A DNA stretch of 53,914 bases from JAJRZX01 sp964472295 (GCA_964472295.1 CAYYJQ010000013.1:1-53914), one strand, 5' to 3'. Shown: positions 25,088 through 33,399, counted from the stretch's first letter. Program-made: numbers and translations. The notes: generated by a model from the sequence alone, not told the origin.

Positions 25088-26527
25088 ATGGATATTACAA
25101 AGATGACAATGGCCGGTCTCTCGGCCCTTCTCAATAAAAAAGAGATCTCCTCCAGCGATGCCACAGAGGCCTTTCTCTCGCGCATAGCCGAGGCAGACCC
25201 TGAGATAAATTCCTACATAACCGTTACATCTGAACGCGCCCTCGAGGACGCCCGCCTTGCCGATGAAAGGCTCGCCTCGGGTAGCGGCATTACGCCCCTT
25301 ACGGGCGTGCCCATCTCCGTAAAGGACATCTTCTGCACAGAGGGCGTACGCACCACCTGCGCCTCGAAGATGCTCTCTAATTTCGTGCCCCCGTACGACG
25401 CCACGGTCATAAAAAAACTCAAGGCCGCGGGCGCCGTAATACTCGGAAAGACAAACATGGACGAGTTCGCCATGGGCTCATCCACCGAGAACTCGGCCTT
25501 CGGCCCAACGCTGAACCCCAGGGCAAGGGACAGGGTCCCCGGCGGAAGCTCAGGAGGATCGGCGGCATCAGTATCAGCGGACCTCTGCGCGGCCTCCATC
25601 GGCACGGACACGGGAGGATCGATACGCCAGCCCGCGTCATGTTGCGGCGTCGTGGGCCTTAAACCCACCTACGGAAGGGTATCAAGATACGGCATGGTGG
25701 CCTTTGCCTCGTCCCTTGACCAGGCAGGCCCCATTACAAAAGACGTGCGCGACGCGGCCCTCATGCTCTCCGCCATGGCGGGCCGCGACGAACTTGACTC
25801 AACCTCCATAGACGCCCCTGTGCCCGACTATGCATCCGCCCTCACCGGAGACATCAGGGGCCTGCGCATCGGCATACCCGCCGAGTACTTCATAGAGGGC
25901 ATGGACAGCGAGACCGCCGCGCTCGTAAAAAAGGCCATTAACGGCCTCAAGGAGGCAGGGGCCGAACTCGTGGACATAAGCCTGCCCCACACTGAATACG
26001 CCGTAAGCGTATACTACCTCGTGGCCACCGCAGAGGCCTCAAGCAACCTCGCGCGCTACGACGGCGTAAAGTACGGCCTCCGCGTGAACAAGGGCAAGGG
26101 ACTCATCAACATGTACAAGACCACGCGCGACGAGGGATTTGGCGCAGAGGTAAAACGAAGGATAATGCTCGGAACATACGCCTTGAGCTCGGGCTACTAT
26201 GACGCCTACTACAAAAAGGCCTCAGAGGTGCGTACGCTTATCAAGAGAGACTTTGCCGAGGCCTTCAAGGTCTGCGACGTAATAGCAACACCCACAGCCC
26301 CGGCCCCGGCATTCAAACTGGGCGAACGCACCGAAGATCCCCTCACAATGTATCTATCCGACATCTTTACCATATCCTGCAACCTCGCCGGACTCCCGGG
26401 AATATCAGTGCCCTGCGGCAAGACAAAAGAAGGACTCCCCGTGGGTCTTCAGATAATAGGAAAATACCTCGACGAAGAGACCGTGCTCCGCACGGCCTAC
26501 GCATACGAGAAGACGAGGGAAGGATAA
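25088..26527 (+). CDS. gatA: Asp/Glu-tRNA amidotransferase subunit A
   Basis: Amidase subunit that releases ammonia from glutamine, 479 residues. The Ser-cisSer-Lys triad of the amidase-signature family is present: Lys in PISVKDIF, the Gly/Ser-rich signature GGSSGGSAASV and the nucleophile region DTGGSIRQPA. Its C-terminal YAYEKTREG is standard. It is separated from gatB by a 248-nt structured repeat, an unusual interruption of an otherwise compact operon. Confidence 0.96.
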   Translation: MDITKMTMAGLSALLNKKEISSSDATEAFLSRIAEADPEINSYITVTSERALEDARLADERLASGSGITPLTGVPISVKDIFCTEGVRTTCASKMLSNFVPPYDATVIKKLKAAGAVILGKTNMDEFAMGSSTENSAFGPTLNPRARDRVPGGSSGGSAASVSADLCAASIGTDTGGSIRQPASCCGVVGLKPTYGRVSRYGMVAFASSLDQAGPITKDVRDAALMLSAMAGRDELDSTSIDAPVPDYASALTGDIRGLRIGIPAEYFIEGMDSETAALVKKAINGLKEAGAELVDISLPHTEYAVSVYYLVATAEASSNLARYDGVKYGLRVNKGKGLINMYKTTRDEGFGAEVKRRIMLGTYALSSGYYDAYYKKASEVRTLIKRDFAEAFKVCDVIATPTAPAPAFKLGERTEDPLTMYLSDIFTISCNLAGLPGISVPCGKTKEGLPVGLQIIGKYLDEETVLRTAYAYEKTREG

Positions 26528-26565
26528 AAGACGAAAGACGAAAAGAGAGAAAAAGAGAAGTGTGG

Positions 26566-26752
26566 GGCGGGCTTTTCCCGCCAGAAAAAATATCCCGCTT
26601 TCTTTTGGAAAAAAGAAAGCGGGGCAAAGAAAACCAATACCAGCGGCCCTGTTGGCCGCTGGAAAAAAGTTTTTTTGCCTGGCCGCGCAGGGCGCGGCCA
26701 GGAACCAGTTTTCTTTGCCAACTTTCTTTTTTAAAAGAAAGTTGAAATCTTT
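26566..26752 (+). repeat. Structured repeat family 2, copy A (complete)
   Basis: Fills the gatA-gatB gap. Hairpins in order: 26566-26582 (GGCGGG/CCCGCC); 26594-26623 (CCCGCTTTCTTT with AAAGAAAGCGGG); 26640-26662 (9-bp CCAGCGGCC/GGCCGCTGG); 26678-26702 (11-bp CCTGGCCGCGC/GCGCGGCCAGG); 26719-26744 (CAACTTTC/GAAAGTTG). The two ends are inverted copies of one another over about 45 bp: GGCAAAGAAAACC (26623-26635) pairs with GTTTTCTTTGCC (26708-26719), and each is joined to its own CTTTC...GAAAG hairpin. It encodes no credible protein. Confidence 0.8.
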
Positions 26753-26775
26753 ATCTTTTATTAAAGAGGACGATA

Positions 26776-28215
26776 TTGAAGTACGAGGCAGTCATAGGGC
26801 TTGAGGTTCACAGCCAGCTCCTTACGAATACAAAGATATTCTGCAGTTGCTCCACACGTTTCGGGTCTGAGCCCAATACTCAGGTCTGTCCGCTCTGTCT
26901 GGGTTTGCCGGGGTCTCTACCCGTGCTTAACAGGCAGGCCGTGGAATTCGCCGTGAAGATGGCCCTTGCCGTGGACTGCACCGTGAACCGCAGGAGCATC
27001 TTCGCGCGAAAGAACTACTTTTACCCCGATCTACCCAAGGGCTATCAGATTTCCCAGTACGACCAGCCCCTAGCCGAGCACGGCTCTCTTCTCATCGAGA
27101 CCAGCGGCGGTGAAAAGACAATAGGCATTACCCGCATACACATGGAGGAAGACGCCGGAAAACTCCTCCACGGCGAGGGCGCAGAAGACGGCGGCTTCAG
27201 TTTCGTGGACCTCAACAGGTCAGGTACTCCCTTAATAGAAATCGTAAGCGAGCCTGACATGCGCACCCCTGAAGAGGCCGTTTCATACCTCAAGGGACTT
27301 CGCGACATTATACTCTACCTCGGCATAAGCGACGGCAACATGGAAGAGGGGAGTTTTCGCTGTGACGCCAACATTTCCATCCGTCCCATGGGGCAGACCA
27401 ACCTTGGGACAAAGGCCGAACTCAAGAACATGAACTCCTTCAAGTTCATAAAGGACGGCCTTGCCTACGAGATTGAGCGGCAGGTTGACCTTATCGAGTC
27501 AGGCGGCCATGTTGTGCAGGAGACGCGCCTCTTCGACCCCTCGCGTGGCATTACCGTAGCCATGCGCGGAAAGGAAGAGGCCCACGACTACCGCTACTTC
27601 CCGGAGCCGGACCTCCTGCCCCTTGTCATAGACGACGCCATCCTTGAAGAGGCAAAAGGTCAACTACCGGAGTTACCTGGCCCGAAGAAGGCCCGCTTCA
27701 TGGAAGAGTACGGCATTCCCGCCTATGACGCAGGGGTGCTTACGTCCTCAAGGGACCTTGCCGGGTATTACGAGGCCGTTGTAAGGGCCACCACCGAGCC
27801 AAAGGTCTCATCGAACTGGGTAATGGGAGAGGTCTTGAGGGCCCTTAAAGAAGACAACCGCGATATTACCGACTGCCCCGTAAGCCCCGAGGGCCTTGCG
27901 GAACTCATACTCATGGTGAAAAAGGGCGAGATAAGCGGAAAGATAGCAAAAGAGGTCTTCTCCGAGATGTACAAGACAGGCGGCGGGGCCGCCGAGATAG
28001 TAAAGAAAAAGGGGCTCACGCAGATTTCCGACGAGGGCGCCCTTGGCGGCATAATAGACGATGTGCTCGCAAATAACGCCGATAGCGTGGAGAGATACAA
28101 AAAGGGCGAAGTAAAACTCCTCGGCTTCTTCGTTGGTCAGGTAATGAAGGCCACAAAGGGTCAGGCCAACCCCGGCCTTGTGAATAAACTCCTGAAGGAA
28201 CGGCTTGGCGGTTAG
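26776..28215 (+). CDS. gatB: Asp/Glu-tRNA amidotransferase subunit B
   Basis: Kinase/transamidase subunit that activates the tRNA-bound acyl group with ATP and binds tRNA through its C-terminal tail domain, 479 residues. The N-terminus YEAVIGLEVHSQL and the zinc-site cysteines (CSCSTRFG; CPLCLGLPGSLP) are typical, as are YPDLPKGYQISQYD and the C-terminal YqeY-like end. The start is TTG at 26776, with AAGAGGA 5 nt upstream. Followed directly by an acyltransferase frame. Confidence 0.96.
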   Translation: MKYEAVIGLEVHSQLLTNTKIFCSCSTRFGSEPNTQVCPLCLGLPGSLPVLNRQAVEFAVKMALAVDCTVNRRSIFARKNYFYPDLPKGYQISQYDQPLAEHGSLLIETSGGEKTIGITRIHMEEDAGKLLHGEGAEDGGFSFVDLNRSGTPLIEIVSEPDMRTPEEAVSYLKGLRDIILYLGISDGNMEEGSFRCDANISIRPMGQTNLGTKAELKNMNSFKFIKDGLAYEIERQVDLIESGGHVVQETRLFDPSRGITVAMRGKEEAHDYRYFPEPDLLPLVIDDAILEEAKGQLPELPGPKKARFMEEYGIPAYDAGVLTSSRDLAGYYEAVVRATTEPKVSSNWVMGEVLRALKEDNRDITDCPVSPEGLAELILMVKKGEISGKIAKEVFSEMYKTGGGAAEIVKKKGLTQISDEGALGGIIDDVLANNADSVERYKKGEVKLLGFFVGQVMKATKGQANPGLVNKLLKERLGG

Positions 28216-29389
28216 GCTCCCCGCGCACCTCTCACCTCGCAAGCCCCCCGGCCACCAAGAAAAACCCTTGAGACTATTTAAAAAAAACTACTTTGAACTC
28301 GACCTTGTAAGGGCGGTGGCCATCCTCCTCGTAGTATTCTTCCACCTGAACCAGAAGGTCTTTCACCTCCCGGACACCTCATACCTCGGACTCTTTTTCA
28401 ACTGGGGGTGGCATGGCGTGGACCTCTTCTTCGTGCTCAGCGGGTTCCTTATCGGCGGACAGATAATCGAGGATAACTTTGAAGGCCGCTTCACTTTCAA
28501 GAGGTTCTACTTGAAGCGGGTCCTCAGGACCTTTCCGCCCTATTACTTCTACTACTTCCTCGTCACGGCCATATACTCCTATATGATAGGAGAGTTCGCC
28601 CTGAGGAACACCACGATACTCAAGGACCTTCTCCTCCACCTCTCATACCTCAACAACTATATAGAAGTCATAAAGAGACAGTCCGGGCTTTACTGGTCGC
28701 TGGCCATAGAAGAGCAGTTCTACCTCATCACACCTCTCATCATGTTTCTTCTCATAAGGCACGCCAGAAGATACGTCCTTCCGGCCCTCGTTACGCTCAT
28801 CTCCATTGGGGTAATTATCAGGCTTGCGCTATACGAGCCCGCCCTCGGCGCCGAGAGATGGTGGCATGGCTTTTATGTCCCCTTTCATACGCGTTTTGAT
28901 GAACTCCTCTTCGGAGTGGCGACGGCCTACATATTCATAACCTTCAAAGAGAGGCTGGAGAGGCTCCCCGGCATCTGGAAGGCGCTCATGCTCGTCATCT
29001 CCGCCCTCTCCATCGGGGCGTCTTACCTCTACGGCAAGATGGGGGCGGGGTACTTCAATACATGCTGGCAGTTCACGGTGACAGGGCTGGGTTTCGCCAT
29101 ACTCATACTCTACATAACCACGTTCCCCATAGAGAGGTTCGTGCCCTTGAAATGGGCCTTCAGGGGAACCGCCCGGCTGAGTTACACCATGTACATCTAT
29201 CACATCGTCGTCCTCAACCTCTTTCTTGCCTTTCTCGCCAGAAGGGGCATAGCCTTTAACACAAACTCTCCGGCCCTCTTCGCCCTCCTTGTCCTTATCT
29301 ATTTTGCCGGGCTCTTCCTTGTATCAGGCTTTTTCTTCACGCTTGTAGAGATGCCTTTCATGCGCCTTAGAAGAAAGATAAGGAGATAG
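28205..29389 (+). CDS. Acyltransferase-3 family membrane O-acyltransferase
   Basis: Multi-helix membrane protein of the OafA/YrhL type that acetylates or acylates surface carbohydrates, about 370-394 residues and ten helices. The family start ELDLVRAVAILLVVFFH with its His, the loop SGFLIGG, and the active-site region YWSLAIEEQFYL are clear. Two TTG starts are possible. One is at 28205, overlapping gatB with AAGGA upstream; the other is at 28268 (product LRLFKKNYFELD), which fits family length better. I give the longer frame. No sugar-synthesis genes lie nearby, so the substrate is unknown. Confidence 0.9.
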   Translation: MAVRLPAHLSPRKPPGHQEKPLRLFKKNYFELDLVRAVAILLVVFFHLNQKVFHLPDTSYLGLFFNWGWHGVDLFFVLSGFLIGGQIIEDNFEGRFTFKRFYLKRVLRTFPPYYFYYFLVTAIYSYMIGEFALRNTTILKDLLLHLSYLNNYIEVIKRQSGLYWSLAIEEQFYLITPLIMFLLIRHARRYVLPALVTLISIGVIIRLALYEPALGAERWWHGFYVPFHTRFDELLFGVATAYIFITFKERLERLPGIWKALMLVISALSIGASYLYGKMGAGYFNTCWQFTVTGLGFAILILYITTFPIERFVPLKWAFRGTARLSYTMYIYHIVVLNLFLAFLARRGIAFNTNSPALFALLVLIYFAGLFLVSGFFFTLVEMPFMRLRRKIRR

Positions 29390-29482
29390 CAGGGCTTCCG
29401 GTTCCCGCATACCGCCTGCCCGGCCTTCCGCCTGCCCGGTCCGCTTAATGGCGGGCAGTTCCCGCCAAAGGCGGAAAAAGGC

Positions 29483-29511
29483 TTGTCTCTTTACCTGTGG
29501 TATGTTATTCT
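29483..29511 (+). promoter_or_regulatory. Candidate promoter of the AbrB/PIN pair
   Basis: TTGTCT (29483-29488), a 17-nt spacer and TATTCT (29506-29511), predicting a start near 29518. Just downstream come three copies of GTAAGGA-type words (29516-29538), the last of which serves as the Shine-Dalgarno for the antitoxin. The preceding 29390-29480 stretch has short inverted repeats (GGCGGGC/TCCCGCC) and no ORF. Confidence 0.45.
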
Positions 29512-29515
29512 TACA

Positions 29516-29538
29516 GTAAGGAAGTAAGGAGGTAAGGA
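29516..29538 (+). repeat. Triple GTAAGGA repeat before the antitoxin gene
   Basis: GTAAGGA occurs three times in tandem at 7-8 nt spacing between the predicted transcription start and the ATG of the antitoxin. One copy works as ribosome site. Three direct copies across the start region could be the site where the AbrB-type antitoxin represses its own gene; that is inference. Confidence 0.5.
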
Positions 29539-29541
29539 AAA

Positions 29542-29784
29542 ATGCTCGCCAAGAAGACCTCGAAGAACCAACTGACACTGCCAAAGGACATAGCAGGCAA
29601 ATTCGAGGGTGTTGATTACTTCGATGTATCCGTAAGGGACAACTCCATAATACTGAGACCTGTGAGGATAACCCCTGCCGGGTCATCACTTGAAGAGATA
29701 AGGGAGAAGATAGCGGCCCTCGGCCTGGAGGAAGGAGATGTCAAGAAGGCCATTAGATGGGCCCGCGGGAAAAAACCCGCATGA
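29542..29784 (+). CDS. AbrB/MazE-type antitoxin
   Basis: An 80-residue protein with an N-terminal SpoVT-AbrB swapped-hairpin DNA-binding segment (MLAKKTSKNQLTLPKDIAGK, then VSVRDNSIILRPV) and a C-terminal helical part that would wrap the toxin. Its stop overlaps the PIN start as ATGA, the classic toxin-antitoxin arrangement. It should neutralise the PIN RNase and repress the operon. Confidence 0.85.
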   Translation: MLAKKTSKNQLTLPKDIAGKFEGVDYFDVSVRDNSIILRPVRITPAGSSLEEIREKIAALGLEEGDVKKAIRWARGKKPA

Positions 29785-30194
29785 GGCGAAAGAGGGTGGT
29801 TCTTGATACAAACGTCGTGGTGTCCGCCCTGCTCTTCAGGGGAGAACTCTCGCGACTCTTGACCCTCTGGAAGGAGAAGTCCTTCATGATTGCCGCCTCA
29901 AGGGAGATTATAGACGAATATATCCGGGTTCTGGCCTACCCGAGGTTCAAACTGACCGAGGGCGAGATAGAGACCATTCTACAGGAAGAACTCCTTCCAT
30001 ACATTGACCCTGTCACGGTAAGCGAAGATGTAAGAGGGGCCTGCGAAGACCCTGATGACGACAAATTTCTCGCCTGCGCCGTGGCCGGAAGGGCCGATTT
30101 TATACTCAGCGGAGACGCGCACCTGATTAAGATGAAAATATACGAGGGATGCCGGATAATTACTGCTAAAGAGTTTTTGAGAAAGTTTCAATAA
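29781..30194 (+). CDS. PIN-domain toxin (putative RNase, TIGR00305-like)
   Basis: A 137-residue PIN-domain protein, predicted Mg-dependent endoribonuclease. Acidic active-site residues are in place: Asp9 in VVLDTNVVVSALL, Glu in REIIDEYIRVL, the Asp cluster in EDPDDDKFLACAV, and ADFILSGDAHL. The start is the ATG overlapping the antitoxin stop; an in-frame upstream GTG/ATG-less extension from 29757 is not needed. The pattern belongs to the 'putative toxin, PIN family' group paired with AbrB-type antitoxins. Confidence 0.87.
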   Translation: MRRKRVVLDTNVVVSALLFRGELSRLLTLWKEKSFMIAASREIIDEYIRVLAYPRFKLTEGEIETILQEELLPYIDPVTVSEDVRGACEDPDDDKFLACAVAGRADFILSGDAHLIKMKIYEGCRIITAKEFLRKFQ

Positions 30195-30208
30195 GCCGCC
30201 CCGTAGAT

Positions 30209-30230
30209 GGTGGGCGTAGCCCAACGTAGG
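30209..30230. repeat. GGTGGGCGTAGCCCAACG motif
   Basis: This short imperfect inverted repeat (GGTGGGC...GCCCAA) is a word I recall as a widespread extragenic repeat in proteobacterial genomes. It lies just downstream of the PIN gene. A related palindrome (31080-31096) lies on the other side of the orphan gene 30250-30966. Confidence 0.4.
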
Positions 30231-30249
30231 GGACTAAGTCAGTGTTTCA

Positions 30250-30966
30250 TTATGTAAGAAGGTACTTATCAACACTAGCCGTCCATTCTTTATTAAGCAT
30301 AGTGTTGTTTTTTATGTACTGCGTGAGACTGTTTATCCGATCTGTCTCGGGCTGGATATAGAGGTCAGCTCTTCTCTGGATGTCTTGCAAGCCGTTAGGC
30401 TCACCTTTTACCCAGTTGAGCACAATCACCTCATCATTGTCTTCAAAATCTGTAATTGAGATGTCTACGGGAAGTCGACTTCGTAACTTAGAATTTGCAA
30501 GTAAAAGTGGTCCGCGAGGATTCCGCTTGTCCAAAGCAACAGTCCTCAGCAGCCCATCACCCAATACCGGAGTTATTGTAAGTAAGCCTGTACCTAGATA
30601 AACGCGCGACCTATCAGGAGCATCTCCTACTTCTTTCGGATAACACCCCGCTATGTCGGAAACATTACCTTCCGCTAGACTGGCCCTCGCGACTCGGCCA
30701 ATGGCGAGTATATGACGGAGAATTGCAGTCGCGATAAGTACTGATCGAGATAGATCTTCTTCATGGAAATCACTCGTTATAAGAAATGCGTCGCCAAATT
30801 GATGGCAGAAGAGGCGTTCCCCTGGGTTCGGATAGACCTTCTTCCCGATCCGGCAGATTGCTTCCATAAGCGCATTCAGTCCAAGAAATGCCTTCACAGT
30901 ATCGTCCCAATGCTCCGCGAAACCTTCTTCGTCTATGAATAAGGCCCATCTTTCTGATTCAGACAT
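30250..30966 (-). CDS. Orphan protein with class III nucleotidyl-cyclase-like fold
   Basis: A 238-residue protein. I see features of the class III cyclase core. Asp12 in ALFIDEEGF matches the first metal-binding position, Asp59 in HQFGDAFLITS the second (47 residues later, a normal spacing), and LGDGLLRTVAL resembles the late VGDxVN segment. I do not see the usual Asn/Arg transition-state pair clearly, so activity is uncertain. The gene is visibly A+T-richer than its neighbours, uses different codons, stands alone, and is bracketed by extragenic repeats, which suggests transfer. It could be a signalling or defence cyclase (Pycsar-like), but no effector gene is adjacent. Confidence 0.45.
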   Translation of the reverse strand: MSESERWALFIDEEGFAEHWDDTVKAFLGLNALMEAICRIGKKVYPNPGERLFCHQFGDAFLITSDFHEEDLSRSVLIATAILRHILAIGRVARASLAEGNVSDIAGCYPKEVGDAPDRSRVYLGTGLLTITPVLGDGLLRTVALDKRNPRGPLLLANSKLRSRLPVDISITDFEDNDEVIVLNWVKGEPNGLQDIQRRADLYIQPETDRINSLTQYIKNNTMLNKEWTASVDKYLLT

Positions 30967-31079
30967 GGCTCGTTACCTGAGATTAGTTTTGTAATAAGTA
31001 TGGGTGAAACGAAACATAACCCTTCACATAATTTCCCCAAGCCCACCCAAGTGAAAATTTTTATTAGTCAGTTTGGTAG

Positions 31080-31096
31080 GGTGGGCACTGCCCACC
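31080..31096. repeat. GGTGGGCA/TGCCCACC palindrome
   Basis: Two 8-bp arms separated by one base, embedded in GGTAGGGTGGGCAC. This is another commonly dispersed bacterial extragenic palindrome. It lies upstream of the orphan gene and downstream of the Nudix gene and may end one or both transcripts, though no T-tract is present. Confidence 0.45.
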
Positions 31097-31150
31097 ATTC
31101 TACAAAACTTGGCCCCATTGACGGGTTGCGCTTCGCTCCCCTCTACCCCC

Positions 31151-31579
31151 CTACCCCTCAAATACCTTGAACCCCTCTTTCTTCCACCGGAAGTAATCGG
31201 CAAGTATATCTCTGTGGTCAAAGGCCAGGTCTTCGGGGAGTGTATCCTCTGCATACACACATGCGCCCGCGGCGTCGTCACCGGCACGGGGCGTTCCCCT
31301 GGACGTTGCCACAAATACGGTGGTTATGGTGTGAAAGCGCGGGTCGCGGCCCGGGGCCGAGTAGGTATGCAGCTGGCATTGAAGGCGCACCTTGAGGCCT
31401 GTCTCCTCCCTCGCCTCTCTTCTTGCCGCGTCCTCAAGTGATTCCCCCTCGTCCACGAACCCGCCGGGAATGGCCCAGCCATAGGGCGGGTTCTTTCGCT
31501 TGATAAGGACTATGCCGCCGCCCTTGAGCTCTATGATGATGTCTACCGTGGGAAGCGGGTTCTTATACTTCCTGCCCAT
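31151..31579 (-). CDS. Nudix hydrolase
   Basis: A 142-residue Nudix-fold pyrophosphohydrolase. The Nudix box is complete: GGFVDEGESLEDAARREA followed by REETGLKV. It begins with the strand VDIIIELKGGGIVLIKRK, typical of ADP-ribose, ADP-sugar or 8-oxo-nucleotide hydrolases. The substrate cannot be told. It lies 9 nt downstream of galT in the same direction, so a role on nucleotide sugars is possible. Confidence 0.9.
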   Translation of the reverse strand: MGRKYKNPLPTVDIIIELKGGGIVLIKRKNPPYGWAIPGGFVDEGESLEDAARREAREETGLKVRLQCQLHTYSAPGRDPRFHTITTVFVATSRGTPRAGDDAAGACVYAEDTLPEDLAFDHRDILADYFRWKKEGFKVFEG

Positions 31580-31588
31580 GAGCCTCCT

Positions 31589-32581
31589 TTAAACATCTAT
31601 GCCTCGAAGATAGGCGGCGTTATTCTCCGGCATGGATGGGTTAACGTAAATGCCGCTCCCCAGTTCAAACCCCGTGGTCTCCATGAGCCTTGGAATTATG
31701 GAGATGTACCAGTGCGAGAACTCGCTCTCGGCGTGACGCGGGGCGCTTGAGCTGATGGCATAATTATAATCAGGGTCGTCAAGGCCAAGGCTCAACTTCT
31801 GAAGAACCGTCTTCATATGAAGGGCAAGGTCCGCTGTCTCTTCTGCTGTGATGCTTGAAAAAGACGCCATGTGACGGCGCGGGAATATCCATATATGAAA
31901 TGGCGAGAGAGCGGCATAGGGTATGAAGGTAATAAAGTCTCTCGTTTCCATGATGACACGCGCGTTGTCCGCGAGTTCCTTCTTTATCATGTCGCATTTC
32001 AGGCACTGGCCCGTGTCGTCAAAATAGTGCATGGAGGCGAGGATTCTGTCGCGAAAACGCGCCGGAACAATGGGCGTGGCCACTATCTGCGAGTGTGGAT
32101 GTCCTATGGACGTACCCGAGGCAGGGCCATGGTTCTTGAAGATGATTACATGCTCAATGCGCCTGTCCTCATAGGCGTTTCTGAAACGGGCACGGTATAT
32201 ACGGAGGAGAGCGGCCATGTGTTCCGCCTCGAAGAAAGCGGGGCTCGAATCATGAAGCGGGCTCTCCACGACTACCTCGTGAAGGCCCACGCCGCGCACC
32301 ATGCGCCTCGGGCCGTCAATGCTTCGGATGGGCTCGCCGTCTTTTGAGAGAACGGGATATTTATTCTCAAGGACCCGTATCTGCCAGGGGCCGTCAATAG
32401 GATGGCGGAGGAGTTCGCTCGCTGACTTGGCCTCGTTGCCAGGGCAGAAGGGGCAGGAATCAAGATGGCGCGGTTTGGGCCTTCGAGCCTGAGTCCTGCG
32501 AAACTCAACAGGCCTTCTGGCCCGCTCGGAATTTATTACCACCCACTCCCTTGTTATGAGGTTAAGCCTGAACTGGGGCAT
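31589..32581 (-). CDS. galT: Galactose-1-phosphate uridylyltransferase family protein
   Basis: HIT-superfamily nucleotidyltransferase, 330 residues, exchanging UMP (or AMP in some members) between sugar phosphates. Present are the zinc-site CPFCPGNE near residue 45, the active-site HPHSQI motif with nucleophile His, and the C-terminal HWYISIIPRL. No galK or galE lies nearby. In such genomes these enzymes often act in glycogen or nucleotide-sugar recycling instead of galactose use. The name reflects the family; substrate is not certain. Confidence 0.85.
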   Translation of the reverse strand: MPQFRLNLITREWVVINSERARRPVEFRRTQARRPKPRHLDSCPFCPGNEAKSASELLRHPIDGPWQIRVLENKYPVLSKDGEPIRSIDGPRRMVRGVGLHEVVVESPLHDSSPAFFEAEHMAALLRIYRARFRNAYEDRRIEHVIIFKNHGPASGTSIGHPHSQIVATPIVPARFRDRILASMHYFDDTGQCLKCDMIKKELADNARVIMETRDFITFIPYAALSPFHIWIFPRRHMASFSSITAEETADLALHMKTVLQKLSLGLDDPDYNYAISSSAPRHAESEFSHWYISIIPRLMETTGFELGSGIYVNPSMPENNAAYLRGIDV

Positions 32582-32643
32582 GGTTTTCCAAGTTGAAGGG
32601 CTCGGGGTCTATTGCTGTTTTTTTTCTAACGTCCCTTTGAGGC

Positions 32644-32672
32644 AGGAAAATCTGAACCACTCAGCCTTTCCT
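32644..32672 (-). terminator. Hairpin downstream of the ferritin-like gene, possible decayed element end
   Basis: On the minus strand GGAAAGGCTGA pairs with TCAGATTTTCC (one mismatch, one G-T pair), about 45 nt after the stop of the gene at 32715. The arms closely resemble the terminal hairpin of the 151-bp element (GGAAAGTCTGA/TCAGACTTTCC). The rest of that element is absent, so this is either a relic or a coincidence. No strong T-tract follows immediately. Confidence 0.35.
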
Positions 32673-32714
32673 TAAAAGACCCCGCTAAAAGACTCCACAA
32701 GGGAAAGGCCCGTC

Positions 32715-33203
32715 TCATGAAAAGCGGGCCAGAAGGCCCTCTACCTTGGCAACGTGCCTTGTCTCTTCATCGGCAAGGTCCTCATATATGGTCCTCGACT
32801 CTTCAGTCTCGGCCCTCTTCGATAAGTCGGTAAAGAACTCGACAGAGTATTTCTCTGCCTCAAGGGCCAGTTCAAGGGCCTTACGGGGGGTGCCGAGGGC
32901 GTTCAGGACTTCTTCGATATTAACGTGTCTGGTGAAAATATCGGCCTCGCCGCTCCGCTCAAGGTTCGCCTCCATGGCTACTTCCTCGTCAGTAATCTGC
33001 TCGCCGAAGCCTGCCCTTGGAAAAAACTTGGCCTCTATGACCTTGAGGTGCTTTTTCTCGTCCCTTGCAAGGTCATTGAGTACTGCCTTAACCTCGCGGT
33101 CAGAAACCCTATCCGCCAGAATAGTATAGAACGTGAGGCCGTTTACCTCAATCCGCGCGGCTATCTTCACTGCCTCTTTCTCTTCAAAGTGCTCAAAACC
33201 CAT
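32715..33203 (-). CDS. Ferritin-like diiron protein (erythrin/rubrerythrin N-domain type)
   Basis: A 162-residue four-helix protein. Diiron ligands are visible: Glu in AARIEVNGLTFY, ExxH in ARDEKKHLKV, Glu in LEAEKYSVEFF, and ExxH in LADEETRHVAKV. There is no C-terminal rubredoxin Cys4 domain, so it is not a full rubrerythrin. Likely role: peroxide reduction or iron handling in the cytoplasm. Divergent from fabI across a 196-nt gap, which shows a few short inverted repeats and no ORF. Confidence 0.85.
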   Translation of the reverse strand: MGFEHFEEKEAVKIAARIEVNGLTFYTILADRVSDREVKAVLNDLARDEKKHLKVIEAKFFPRAGFGEQITDEEVAMEANLERSGEADIFTRHVNIEEVLNALGTPRKALELALEAEKYSVEFFTDLSKRAETEESRTIYEDLADEETRHVAKVEGLLARFS

Positions 33204-33399
33204 TGTTCTCTCCTTTCTCTTATGAAATAAATCTAACAGAAAAGCGGGCCATGGGCAAGGGATTCATGCCCCAGGCGCCTCTTCCGGGGTCATGAGAAGG
33301 CCTTGTGCCTAAAAGTAAGAGTTGAATCACGGTGTGAATAATGTTATTTGATAGGACACGGTCCAAGACAGACAAAACCAACAATACTGGAGGAACGCC

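Noticed and set aside
29390..31150. Prophage or integrative element around the toxin-antitoxin pair
   Set aside because: There is no integrase, transposase, phage gene or attachment-site repeat; only one gene is compositionally unusual.
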